Below are positions 35,734 through 46,783 of a stretch of DNA of 64,000 nucleotides, one piece after another. The position numbers and the translations under genes were made by a program. Every line of letters starts with the position of its first letter. Positions within the stretch are counted from its first letter, which is position 1. The stretch is from Aaosphaeria pasadenensis (Eukaryota > Ascomycota > Dothideomycetes > Pleosporales), in assembly GCA_022813625.1 (NCBI GenBank), contig JAKLMB010000015.1, positions 310,001-374,000 on the forward strand, in the 5' to 3' direction. Under the pieces are notes generated by a model. The model worked only from the letters and a program-made list of their open reading frames with translations. It ran no database searches and was not told where the DNA came from.

Positions 35734-36391
35734 GGTGATGACCTGATATTGTGTACACAGCAACAAATTTCGAATCTTAACACAGTATAGCAGCTAAATA
35801 AAAATAAAGTGATGTTGATGTTGAACAAGAACACTCGTGGCATGCTCCGGAATGGAAATACCTCAATCCGGATGTCTCGGAAGTGACAAAGCGCTGCCCG
35901 CAAAATAAGCCAAAGTCATCCTTTCAGACCTATAGAGTCTTTTAAAAAGGTGGAACAACAATTCTTTGGTATTGGGACAGCTACTGTTAATGTTATGTAT
36001 GCTTTTCGACAGTATGTTTGGAGCGTTCGATAGTTCAGCTTCTTTGTTTTGGTACTTCTGATTGGCTGATCCGAAGATGTATATAGACCAACAATCCCGG
36101 AAGACGATGGATACTACGTCACCATCTCTACTCGATCGTCAATTTTATTTCATAACGACAGGGCTTAGTGTTATCTCGTATGCATAAGCTTCGTTAGTTC
36201 GATCATCATTGCTTAATTTTATTGCTTAATTTGCACTGTAATTTCTGTAGTCACATTGCGAGTAGTATCACGAGCTCTCCAGTTGTCTTGTAAACATTCA
36301 TATAATTATTTTTCTCGATCACACCCTCCATTCCTCCGCCAGTCTCCGGCCCTTCCATCCTCCAGCATTGCCCTGATTCCTTTTTCAGGTC
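35734..36391. other. Intergenic, no supported gene
   Basis: AT-rich promoter region of the F-box gene and 3' region of the MFS gene. Short frames only. Confidence 0.4.
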
Positions 36392-38010
36392 TCAGTAGGC
36401 ATAGAAGACGCTCTTGCCCTCCGACGCCAGACGCTTATTCTGCACCGTCAACCATACGCGGAGAGCCCATGCACTGGCAATAGTGGCAAACGCAAAGCTA
36501 GCGTTGCTGCTCATAGCGATAACGTACTTGGGACCGTCGGACTTCGGATAGAGGTACGGAGTGTATATGAAAGAAGCCATGCTCAACATATTAATGATCG
36601 AGAGGGACGATGCTTTTTTCTCAGACGTCTGACCAAGAGTCGCGCTGACCCAGCCGAGAATGACTGAATTGACCGCATATACTCCTGCAAATCCACATAT
36701 TAGTGGTGCGAAATAGCGAGGGTACAAGAGAAAATTTACCGGATGCGAAGAGGAAACAAGACACATAGCGGGCCGCGACGTTGAGTGTTACTGCACTGAT
36801 GACGAAACCAACTAGAGCAATACCCATCATGATCGTGATGTGCCATGTCCTTTCATTGAACTTTCCAGAAGAGATACCGATGCCGATACCGACTGCGCCG
36901 GCCACGAGAGTAGGAGGGCAGGTCAACACGAGTGTAATTGTCTTGTTGAATCCGAGCGATGAAACGACGGTTGGGAAAAACTGGGCATGATTAGCCCCTG
37001 TCAGGAAACTTGATAACAAATGATTTCTGCTTACCTGGTTGAAGCTCGTAGCACTCAAGTGCATGTTCTGCATGAACAATAGCACGTAAAGCCTTGGATC
37101 CCGAATCGCCTGCATGAATCCTGCTCTAGCGCCCTTGCTTGCCTCTAGGCCGACTGTATCCCTCTGGATACGGTCATGAGCGAGCTGCCTCTGCTCCTCA
37201 GTCAACCAGCGTGTCGTGAGAGGATGATCAGGGAGAAGGAAGATCGCAACGACTGCAACACCGAATGTGACGACGCCTTCGATAATGAAGAGCCACTGCC
37301 ACCCATGCATGCCGTGTTTGTCATCTAATGTCGCGAATGTTGCAGCTGCGATAAGACCGGAAAACGATGTTGCGAAGATATTTCCGGCATAGAGGATGGA
37401 TACTCGCGTGGCAATCTCCTTACGGGTGTAGAACAGGGAGAGAATGTACAAAGCGCCTGGGTAGAAAGGTGCCTCTACAATTCCTAAGAAGAAGCGCACT
37501 ACTACCAGACCTGTGTAGTTTTTGACAAGCGCGGTTAGGGTAGCAACGATAGCCCAAGCCATCATACAACCAGCCATATAGAGAGATGGCCGAACCTTGT
37601 TCGAAGACATGAGCATGTTCGATGGGATCTGGGCGAAGAGGTAGCCAACATAAAGGATCGAGATGCAGGTGTTGTACTCGGAGCCGACAAGACCAAGGTC
37701 ATCCTCGAGATTGTTCAGTCTGGCATTTGCAATGGCGTTTTGATCCAATTTGTTCCTGATTAAGTTTAGCAAAGGCGTTGTAGACCCGAAGTAGATCAAG
37801 AGCGTACAGAAAATACATGCAAAATAGCGTAGGCATGATTCTGAGATCCAGCTTCTTGACCAAGGCAATTTCTTTGGGATCCGTTTTCGCGACGGCGCCC
37901 GAGTAATCCCCATTGATCACACCTTCTGCTTTCTCATCCTTTTCCAACGTTGCGACGTCGTCGACTCTGCATTGAGAGTCTTTCTCAAGGTCGTGGTTGT
38001 CGCGAGCCAT
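36392..38010 (-). CDS. MFS permease of the allantoate/anion:cation symporter (Dal5-like) family
   Basis: Four exons on the minus strand (38010-37808, 37755-37035, 36980-36740, 36684-36392) give 485 residues and about 12 membrane helices. The first intron (52 bp, 37756-37807) is needed to restore the helix-1 motif as MYFLNKLDQNAIANARL, where the family has a Y-x-D-R/K-x-N-I-G-N-A motif. Further segments (FLGIVEAPFYPGALY, LFIIEGV, FLLPDHPLTT) are typical for Dal5/Tna1/Seo1-type carriers of organic anions, vitamins or amides. The gene is divergent from the DapA-family gene with 703 bp between starts that contain three CGG-N12-CCG palindromes. Substrate is probably the compound the neighbouring aldolase pathway uses (inference). 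Confidence 0.92.
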
Positions 38011-38313
38011 CTTGTGCGGGCTTGGAAGGCTGGGATTGCAGAAGAAAATACTACTTCGTTGCCTTGAGACAGTAGACTGCGCGTATGAGTTGAGCAGCAA
38101 CTTGAAGGTAAATTGATCTTGGAAGGATCACCATTAAATAAATATCTCTTATAGCTCTTCCCTGGAAGAATGTTCCCCAGAAACTCCAGAAACTCCACTG
38201 CCCCGGACTTTCCCCAGGTATGGGGTAATGAGGATTAGGGAACAGCAACATAAAACCTTTCCTTCGTTACTTCGTCTTCCCCGCAAATGATGAAAAATAC
38301 CAAAGTCCTAAAA

Positions 38314-38331
38314 CGGGGGAGTCCAAGTCCG
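38314..38331. promoter_or_regulatory. CGG-N12-CCG palindrome (site 1)
   Basis: CGG at 38314-38316 and CCG at 38329-38331 are separated by exactly 12 bases; the right half reads AAGTCCGA. Binding sites of this form are typical for dimeric Zn2Cys6 regulators. Confidence 0.55.
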
Positions 38332-38372
38332 ACTGGTGTTTTGTGGGTGTCTTTGGTGCCCACTGGTGTAGT

Positions 38373-38390
38373 CGGAGTATGTCTTGTCCG
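38373..38390. promoter_or_regulatory. CGG-N12-CCG palindrome (site 2)
   Basis: CGG at 38373-38375 and CCG at 38388-38390 with 12 bases between; right half TTGTCCGG. In the divergent MFS/DapA promoter. Confidence 0.55.
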
Positions 38391-38443
38391 GCTAGAAGGC
38401 AATTGGCGGAGTGGTGGTACTAACGACACAACATCGATCAGGT

Positions 38444-38461
38444 CGGACTTTCACAAGTCCG
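38444..38461. promoter_or_regulatory. CGG-N12-CCG palindrome (site 3, most symmetric)
   Basis: CGGACTT and AAGTCCG form a perfect inverted repeat (arms 38444-38450 and 38455-38461, 4-base centre TCAC). This is the best candidate for the consensus operator. Confidence 0.65.
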
Positions 38462-38713
38462 GATGAGGAGTCCCCACACGTTCAGACTGGAGACTGGAGA
38501 CGATCTCTCCACGTTAGGAGAAGGGTCCATAGACGATCTGGTGAATCGTCAAATCGTCAAGAGATGTCTACGAGAAAGGATAAAGAGAGATGAATCTCCC
38601 TTCTATCGTCCTCATCAACCACTCAATCAATCAACCAAACAAACACATCAAGTGTCAAAACAGTTGAATAAGCCTTTCAATCTTCAATATACAATCATTC
38701 CTACATCTTCAAA

Positions 38714-39679
38714 ATGGGTTCCGTTCCACAAGTTCAGCCAGCTGCCCAGATCGACCTTGCTGGGCTTGTCCCCGCACCCGTCACACCCTTCAACCGTGAT
38801 GGCTCGATTGACTATGCCGCTATTCAACGTCTGGGGTCCTGGCTCGGCAGCATCCCAGGAGTGAAGGGACTCGTCGTTCTCGGACACGCTGGCGAGGGAA
38901 CCTTCCTTACCCAAGAAGAACAAGTCGATGTCATCAAGGCATTTGTCAAGTCCGTTGACAACAAGATTCCCATCATCGCAGGAATCACCACAGAAGGAAC
39001 CGAAGTAGCTGCCTTGGAGGCACAGCGTGCAAAGGCAGCAGGTGCCGCCGCTGGTCTGCTGTACCCTTCGCACGGATGGCTTCGATTCGGTTACCAGCCT
39101 GGTGCGCCACAGGATCGATACAAGGTGGTCTATGAGAAGTCCGGACTCCCCTTGATCTTATTCCAGTACCCAGACAACACCAAGGCTACATACTCCCTCG
39201 ACACCCTTCTGGAGATTGCTGCTCAGCCCGGTGTCATCGCCATGAAGAACGGTGTGCGCAACATGCGCAGATGGGACACCGAGATCCCCGTCATCAAGGC
39301 AAAGAACCCGGACCTCACCATCTTGACATGCCACGACGAGTACCTTCTCCACACTTGCTTCGACGTCGACGGCATGCTTGTCGGCTATGGAAACATTGCT
39401 CCTGAGCCATTGCTCGAGATGATCGAGGCGGGCAAGGCTCGTGACTACCCAAGGGCCAGGGCCGTCCACGACAGGCTTCTCCCAGTGACGAAGAATGTCT
39501 ACCACCGAGGATCTCACATGGAGGGAACAGTCGCTTTGAAGCATGGACTTGTGGCCCGAGGAATTTTGGAGCATGCGACAGTTCGTAGCGCACTGTTGCC
39601 ATTGCCTGATGGTGCTGAGCAGGAGATCCATGCTGCTTTCAAATCTGCACAATTGGGCAACGTCTCACTGAAGAAGTGA
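38714..39679 (+). CDS. DapA-family (dihydrodipicolinate synthase-like) aldolase/lyase
   Basis: Single exon, 321 residues, TIM-barrel class I aldolase superfamily. The Schiff-base lysine is K178 in V-I-A-M-K-N-G, and Y152 (L-F-Q-Y-P-D-N) fits the conserved proton-relay tyrosine. The phosphate/carboxylate-loop region reads GHAGEGTFL where true DapA has G-T-T-G-E. Fungi make lysine by the aminoadipate route, so this is not lysine synthesis; relatives cleave 2-keto-3-deoxy sugar acids or hydroxy-oxo acids. The divergent permease and shared palindromic sites suggest a catabolic or uptake-linked role. Which substrate is cleaved is unknown. Confidence 0.9.
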   Translation: MGSVPQVQPAAQIDLAGLVPAPVTPFNRDGSIDYAAIQRLGSWLGSIPGVKGLVVLGHAGEGTFLTQEEQVDVIKAFVKSVDNKIPIIAGITTEGTEVAALEAQRAKAAGAAAGLLYPSHGWLRFGYQPGAPQDRYKVVYEKSGLPLILFQYPDNTKATYSLDTLLEIAAQPGVIAMKNGVRNMRRWDTEIPVIKAKNPDLTILTCHDEYLLHTCFDVDGMLVGYGNIAPEPLLEMIEAGKARDYPRARAVHDRLLPVTKNVYHRGSHMEGTVALKHGLVARGILEHATVRSALLPLPDGAEQEIHAAFKSAQLGNVSLKK

Positions 39680-40340
39680 AAGGTTCCTGCACCTTGAACG
39701 GCCACGAATATGGAAAGGGTTGGACTCTTGTGGGCACGGAACATAGACCGGTACATTTATGATTAGAACTAGTTATGCTTTGAATGACAAAAAGTTTACA
39801 AACCATCAATATTGCCTCGGGCATGAATGCTCATAGACCTCTGTGATTCTTAACCTCCTGACTTCCACTAGTGTTATTGCTACACAATTCAGAATAATCT
39901 CAGACTAGATAACCACTTACGATCTTGTAATTGTCCACATGGCCCTCCTAAATTTATGAGCACACCCCTTAACTGTGTAATTGAAAACCGAAAAAGCTTT
40001 CTATGCATGAGCGTACTCCTCAATTGTATTATTAAAAGAATGATAAAACCTTTTTTGTATATTCACATCACAAAGGTGTGAGGCCTCAGCAAGGCCATGA
40101 AATTGCTACATTGGGAAGTGATTATTATTTAGTGAAAGATGTCAAGGTCTGAGAGACATGGGGTAAATCAGTAGAGAACAAGGCAATTTGATTTCGCCCA
40201 GGTCGATCTTGGAGCCATAATTTTCACAAGGAAAAGATTCCCTTCTGATGATCGGATCAGACCTTGAGCCGCCCATTACTGGTATGCAGCAGTTAGGGGT
40301 GCGCCACAAATATGTTCTTTTGCATTAGCACGGATGTCAT
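39680..40340. other. Intergenic, AT-rich
   Basis: 3' region of the aldolase gene; nothing else seen before the operator-like sites at 40341 onward. Confidence 0.4.
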
Positions 40341-40358
40341 CGGACAAAGGCAAGTCCG
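40341..40358. promoter_or_regulatory. CGG-N12-CCG palindrome (site 4)
   Basis: CGG at 40341-40343 and CCG at 40356-40358; right half AAGTCCGG, the same half site as in site 3. Lies 183 bp upstream of the Zn2Cys6 start codon, so autoregulation is possible. Confidence 0.6.
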
Positions 40359-40392
40359 GCTAGTCTCCGACTCGTCTGATTGGACGATGAGC

Positions 40393-40410
40393 CGGTAGAA
40401 TTCAAATCCG
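40393..40410. promoter_or_regulatory. CGG-N12-CCG palindrome (site 5)
   Basis: CGG at 40393-40395 and CCG at 40408-40410; the right half reads AAATCCGA. It lies 131 bp upstream of the Zn2Cys6 start codon. Confidence 0.5.
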
Positions 40411-40540
40411 ACATCACGGATCTGATGTCGCTACACTTTCCAGTGAAAATCGTATGTGTTGACGTTTCTATGTTATGTATGGACTAGAATTGCGAGATTA
40501 TGGCAATTGATTGAAACATTCTGTCTGTGCTTCGCACAAA

Positions 40541-41460
40541 ATGGATGATCAGGCAAACGTACACCCTATTGCTTGCGAGTCGTGTAGAAATAAGAAAACC
40601 AAGGTGTGTGCTTCAATACATCCTATGCTGGATGTCCACTGAGATCAGAAGTGCGACCGTGATCTGTAGGTCCGCAATATCATCTACCTGCGCTCACATT
40701 GCTCACTCGATGCAAGTCCTCGGTGCACACAATGCATCTCTACTCGAACTAATTGTCAATATCCGCCAGTCAACAAAAGGTACATAAGCCCCGAAATGAA
40801 GAGTTACAATCTAATTTTCCAAGGGGCCTGCCATCGGGCTATATAACATTCATTGAGCAGCGTCTTCTTGAAACCGAGATAGTCGTGCTTGATCTGCTAT
40901 CCGCAGTTTATGACGGACATCAGAATTCGATTCCTCCGACAGCGCCCGGCGACGATAAGGCGATAGCAGAAATTAGTGCAAAGCAATCTAAACAGGAAAA
41001 ACTGGAAGAATGGAGACGTTTTCCATTGCATACGGAACTTGAACGCCTAAAGTGGTTCGAATATAGGCGACGATTACTACACGGTCAGGACGTACCAGCA
41101 CAAGAGCTCGTTCCGCAGGATTACAATATCCAGCAAGCTCCCCTGGAGGCAAACGTATCAGGAAAAAACTACCCTACGTCTGATCTCTCAAAACCTTCAG
41201 ATTTGGAACCATTTCGCGGCGAAATTGCCAATCACCTTGAGCCTACAGCTGTAGACCCAAATAATCAAATTGTGCCATCAATGTCGTCGAATGACCAAGC
41301 ACTACTTGATATGGAGCCCCTGTACGATAACATAATATCGAATACCTCGCCCTCATACATTGCGCCGATATTGGAGGTCGGAGAGCAGCCCGAAGTACAT
41401 GAAGGTACTGTGGAAGCGCCACACGGGCTCACCAATGATCGCTGGCGTAAATATTTCTGA
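40541..41460 (+). CDS. Zn2Cys6 zinc-cluster protein without middle homology domain
   Basis: Four exons (40541-40603, about 40652-40665, 40717-40779, 40824-41460) give 258 residues. The binuclear zinc cluster is complete: C12-x2-C15-x6-C22-x6-C29-x2-C32-x6-C39, followed by a basic linker and a helix (YITFIEQRLLETEIVVLDLL) that could dimerise as a coiled coil. The first acceptor is a tandem CAG-AAG: using the first AG would add one lysine to the first loop (x7 instead of the standard x6). The remaining 180 residues are acidic and low complexity, possibly activating. No fungal-specific transcription factor domain is present. Nearby CGG-N12-CCG sites are good target candidates. Confidence 0.85.
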
Positions 41461-41750
41461 AGGAACCAATCCAACTCGACAAGCGTGTTTCTACCGCACA
41501 TTGTGGACTTCAGAAGTTCAGTCATAGCATTCTCGGTTACTTGATCTCGAGTTGTGCTCGACCTGATTGGAAGTCGGCGTACGTGGTGTCGGCCCTGCCA
41601 TATTCGACCTGCTAACCCCTTTAGGGCCAAGTCTAGTGGACAACCTCATCTTCCGTCCTGATCAACTCCACTTCCACCCTTTCGACACCAATCTTCCTAT
41701 CGCTCTCGACACCTGTTTAATATATCAGGGAATTATGTAGTCTTAAAAAT

Positions 41751-43976
41751 ATGCCTGAAACAGCACTGAACGCAAACAAGCGCCGGCAGCGACAAGATGA
41801 GGAACAGTTTTCGGATGGAGAGGAGGGGGCGCCGCCACCCGCACGCAGACGACGCACATTTCTACATACCATGGGCCGCCAGCTTCGCGAATTAGGGACT
41901 GATGGGACGAGTCCACAAGATAGGAGTAGAGCCACCTTTGGAACTAGTCCGATGGGCCAATCTACCCTCAACACAAACACACAGGGCGAGACCTGTTCCG
42001 AGGACCGTGCCGGATCTGGACGTGAGGAGTCCATCGGTGAAGATGACCAACTTCCTTCTGGCACTGGTAAAAGCTCGTCTGAGTGGCTGTGGAAATCTCA
42101 AGAAGTCGAATTTACAATGACTCCACCTACAACTGCTGCCTTCTCTTTCGAGGATCTTCTGGACTGGAGTCAGTGCTATTTCGATCTTTGGCATCCAGCC
42201 TTCCCGTTCATCCACGCACCCTCAATGATAGAATACTTCCACAAGATTGAACGAAAACCTTTATTACCTGCAGCCACCGAAATCGAAGTCTTCCAAGGTG
42301 TCATCACGCGTTCTATTATATCAATTGCCACAATGGATCGAAGACACATGAACTTGACGCCAGCCTCGCCATTGCCATCGCATTTGGTGTTTCATTCTTT
42401 TAATGATGCCATCGAAAGTGTCCACAAAGTTCTCACGCTTGAAAGTTCCATTCATTCATTGCAAGCCTTGGTGAGTGTTGTGATATTCCTAATCACAATG
42501 CAAAGGTACAATGCAGCATCTCGACTGGAAAGCCTGGCAGTTCGCCTGTTATTTCAATTGAATTTACACAAATGTCCATTCAAAATGACTGGAAGCGCAA
42601 GGGCCGAGGCGAACCTGAGAAAACGTCTGTTCTGGTCCATGTTCTGCCTGGATAGATACGTCTGCATTCGTCTTGGTACTCCGGTCGGAATCCGTAGTGA
42701 GGATGTTGATGTTTGCCATCTTCATGACGAGCTCCATCTGGCTCAAAGTCACAAGAATACTGGTTTGTTTAGTGCATATAGAGATAAAGTCACCGCTGAC
42801 ATCTCCACAGAACATGATAGCCGTTTGGACTTTCTAGACTTCCTGGCACGTCATGCGAGCATACGAGGCTCGATCATGGAGTTGCGCAATAGCTCATCAT
42901 TAAACAGACATGTGGCAGGATCAAACCAAACGCTCAATATCGAAATTGAGCACAGCAAATGGTGGAACACAGTAGACGAATACCTGTCAAACGTTGAGTT
43001 GACACAAGCACCCGCTATCACAAAGGCACATCAAGTGACTTTGATTGTGCTCCGATTTGAATCAATATTAGCCCTCTGGCGCTCAGTGCTTGCAACGCCG
43101 AATCAAGGGCCGGCATATGATGCGGCTTTGCAGAGGTGTATATCTGCCTCACGGTCTATCATCAACACCTTATACAAAGCTCTTCAGGGATTTGGAGCTT
43201 TTGATGGATCACCAGGACGACATGGCTATCAAACCACGCCGCTATTGTGGCCGTCATTCACCTGGGCAGTCTGGATGAGTACTTTCATCATTATATTCGC
43301 AGCTACAGAAGACGAAGTGCCTCACACTGTAGCTAAGAGGTATTGCACCCATTCAGATCTTGTTGTCAATTGATCTCTAACCAAGTTTAGCCTTGCTACA
43401 CGAAGTATTGCGATTTTACAGCATCTTGCTCTCCGAAATACCAAATGGCCCGAAGCATGCATCGTGGCCATACGAAAGCTACTCGATCGCATAGATGGAG
43501 GAGGCAGTTCGCGCATAGATGGGCCTGAAATGACCTCAACACAATCACGACAACCTGTTCGACCAATGGGCAATCCTACAGACCCCAATGCGCGACCGAA
43601 TGAGACATCCGTTCCAAATCAGAGCCTCTATCGAGCTTCTAACGACACTGTGTCCACGTATTCGTTACATGGAATGTCGGTTCCAAACTCCCAATACCAC
43701 CCCGTTCAACAATCCTATCATGTCACTACTGATACCGCCTACAACCCTATTTCGTCTATTGATATGGATGCGTTTGGAGTAATCCCATCAGTCACCGGGA
43801 GTTCAACATCAAACCAAGTTCAGAATCTTGCCAGTAGTCACTTGGGAGGTTCAGGAACTTTTCTAGGCATAGCACAGGAGATGTCTGACAACCCTCTGTC
43901 CACGAACGAAATCATGCACCTTTTCAACAATACTGACGAACGGGCGCCCTGGTTTAATGAAGCCAATTACCTGTAA
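41751..43976 (+). CDS. Fungal-specific transcription factor domain protein lacking a zinc cluster
   Basis: Two exons, 41751-43339 and 43391-43976 (51-bp intron), give 724 residues. Residues about 135-400 carry the middle homology (fungal_trans, PF04082-like) region: FEDLLDWSQCYFDLWHPAF, then FWSMFCLDRYVCIRLGTPVGI. The N-terminus is basic (R-R-R-R-T-F around residue 35) but has no C-x2-C-x6-C pattern, and no such pattern is found in any frame of the 290 bases upstream. The C-terminus is Gln/Ser/Asn-rich, as in activation domains. It may be a co-regulator, or the other half of a split regulator with the preceding zinc-cluster gene. It sits at the start of the terpenoid cluster. Confidence 0.85.
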
Positions 43977-44452
43977 CTATAAACAGTCATATTCACGAAT
44001 CTTGTATACATTCACCCACATCAAAAGCATTTGACACCCTTACGGGCCATCCACCTTTTGTTAGCTGCGATAGTTTCTAGTCCAGAGCATGCATAGCTTA
44101 GCTACACACAACAAATACAGTTTGAGCAATCTATTTCAAGCAGATGCACGAACTTAAATCCGTAAAGTTTCAACAGCATGTCAGCATATCTCTCAACAAG
44201 CATTACGTCCAGTGGTGATTACTTCCATATACCAACAAACAAAATAGTGTACATGCCTTCCAGCGGCTAAATGCTACATAAGAGCATGTGCATCAGGTTG
44301 CAGACCTCGGTATCCAATGAGCGAGAGCTTTTAGATTTGCCCAACGTTCATCCGGCGGCGCAGTTGTTAGCCTCTCAAGGCACGATCAAAATTGAATTGA
44401 CCTGCACCCTCTCTTTACCTATTCTATAATTTATTCGACATATTTTATCAAG
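43977..44452. other. Intergenic; promoter of the FMO-type gene
   Basis: No gene supported. A C-GGCGGCG element (about 44350-44357) is the only striking short motif. Confidence 0.4.
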
Positions 44453-46372
44453 ATGTCCTTCGAAAAGGATGCTAACTTCGACGTCATCGTGGTTGGTGCA
44501 GGTTTGTTGAACATATCGATCCTTGTGAGCTACGGCTAACAAACTTTACTGGTCTTTCTGGAATCATCGCAGCACAACGCCTGCTTCAGGCACATCCAGA
44601 CACAAGCTTAGCCCTCTTGGAGCGTGATCACTGTATTGGAGGTGTATGGAGTGAACGTGCGATGGTCTCACGCAAGGTCATTCACGTACACTGACTGTTC
44701 CAGGCCGAATCTACCCCAGTTTCTGGTCCCAATGGACACACGGAATTGCTGAATTCTCTGATATGCCGATGGAGCGACCACCAGCTGAAGACCTCATGTA
44801 GGCAATAGCGCACGGCATAGAAGAATCTTTACTGATAAACAACTTCGGAACAGGCATGATCTTTTTCGAGCGAAGTATACAACAAAATACCTCGAAGACT
44901 ACGTCGACTCGAAGAGCCATGCCGGAAAGACATTGCGAGACAGAGTACAATTTAACACAGAGGTCCAATCGATCAAGAAAATTGATGAAAAATGGCAATT
45001 CCGTTGCGCCAATACACTAGACGGCACTCAGAGAAGAATGATCTCCTCGAAAGTCATGATGGCGAACGGACAGGCTTCGCTTCCCAATGTTCCCAACTTG
45101 CCCGGGAAAGAAAATTTCCAAGGAAAGATCATTCACTCCATTGATTTTGGACAGTCCGACGTTATAGAAGACAAGTCCATAAAGCACATCGCCGTCATCG
45201 GGGCGGGGAAGTCTGCCGCTGACATGGTATACGAAGCAGTAAAGGCAGGCAAAACCGTTTCATGGATCATAAGACAGACGGGAAATGGGTCACTTGGTGC
45301 TGCAGCGTTTGCGCCTATTGACCTGCCTACTCCTTATAGAAACGGCGTTGAAGCATCGCAAGCACGAATCATGGCCTCTCTGCAGCCATCGTATTGGATA
45401 CCCGAAGGCTCATGGTGGTCATACTTTCTTCATAGCACTCGTATCGGTACGATGCTAGTGAGCAAAGTCTTTTCTCTCTTGGATAAAGCTATCCGCGACT
45501 ATGCTGGCTACAAGGAAAGAAGAAGCGATAAGGGCTTCGAAAAGCTGGAATACGACAATGAGTGAGTATCTTACTCCAAATAGTGCAAATTTCTAACAAA
45601 TCATAGCATAATTTGGCAGAATGGAACTGCTGGTGGCTGCCATTTTTCAGACTTCTGGAGTCTCGTGGCTGAGAAGGTATACGTTCATCGCGGTAACGTC
45701 AAGTTTCTAAGTGGCAGAGAGTTGTATCTTGACGACGAAAATGACACCCACTTTCCCTGTGATGCCATACTTTGTGGAACTGGTTGGCAGAGTGGGCTCG
45801 GGGTATTCGACGACACTACCCTCAAGGAGCTAGGTCTGCCTTTTCCCAAGGACGTCGAATCACAAGAAGAGAGTTCAAAATGGGCCAAGCTCGAGGCAGA
45901 AGCAGATGAGGAAGTCCTCAAGCGGTTCGTCATGCTCAGGAATCCTCCCAAGCACTATCACAAGTACGAAGACAGAACGCCGTACAGACTCTATCACACA
46001 CTGGCACCCGTACACGACGATTCCATACTATTCATGAATCATATCGTTGCAGGTGCGAAATTGTTTGCTGCGGAGGCGCAGGCTATCTGGGCTGTGGCAT
46101 ATTGGGACAAAGCCTTCAAGCTTCCTTCTGTCGCAGAGCGAGAGAAAGACATCGCGCACATGATTGCATGGAACCGGCGACGATACCTCTCGAACGGTGA
46201 ACTTGGGCACTTTGCTGCATTTGATAGTGTACCTTACGTAGACAGACTACTGGATCAGATTGGCGTGACAGCTCATCGAAAGAAAGGTTGGCTTGCGAAC
46301 ATGTTCGCTCCTATTAGACCTGCCGATCTCGGGATGGTATGGCAGGAGTACCTCACAAGCCAACAGAAGTGA
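44453..46372 (+). CDS. FAD-dependent monooxygenase (FMO/BVMO type) of the terpenoid cluster
   Basis: Five exons: 44453-44501, 44552 (or 44573)-44656, 44704-44797, 44854-45561 and 45607-46372; 573 residues if the dinucleotide-fold loop is restored. The FAD site is V-V-G-A-G, interrupted by intron 1, then L-S-G-I. The FMO signature FQGKIIHSIDF is at 171-181 and the NADPH fold G-A-G-K-S-A at 199-204. Exons 2-5 join cleanly. The first intron has a good donor and branch-like GCTAAC, but the position that restores GAGLSG ends in TG (44550-44551), not AG. The nearest in-frame AG (44571-44572) would delete seven residues, including the last glycine of GxGxxG. Likely oxidises the terpene scaffold (inference). 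Confidence 0.85.
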
Positions 46373-46783
46373 ATGACACCGTTCTGGAAGAACAGGTATC
46401 CACAGGCATTCAACATAGACTAGGAGTGGACTTGATGAAGGATCCGGCAAATGCGAAAACGTTACGTATGTTGTACTGTGCCGCAATAAATTGTGTCTAT
46501 CCCGAGGGGAAGGTTGGTCCTTCATGCAGCAGTCGGCCGCCGAACGCAAAAGTGAACGGTGCTGATCGTTTGGTTTTCGTCCTATAGCCGTAACCTATCA
46601 AAATTGAATAGATGATTCACACGGACATGACCGTAAGCAACAATTTGTGTCGTAGCGTTTCGAATCACTCGTTATTTAGGGGTTCGGTCGATTGCAGCAC
46701 TTCCTATTTCTCCCTCTGCTCACCTTCGTATCGCCAAAGACGTAAGCTGAATCTTCGATTGGTATAGCTCAGTTCTACTAGAT
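46373..46783. other. Intergenic, no supported gene
   Basis: 3' end of the monooxygenase gene and promoter of the membrane protein gene. Nothing else seen. Confidence 0.4.

Noticed and set aside
37700..37810. Apparent frameshift in the Dal5-like permease
   Set aside because: A 52-bp intron 37756-37807 restores the helix-1 motif exactly; a 30-bp alternative is too short and leaves the wrong frame.
38714..39679. DapA-family gene as lysine biosynthesis
   Set aside because: Fungi use the aminoadipate pathway, and the phosphate-loop motif differs from true DapA; a catabolic aldolase is more likely.
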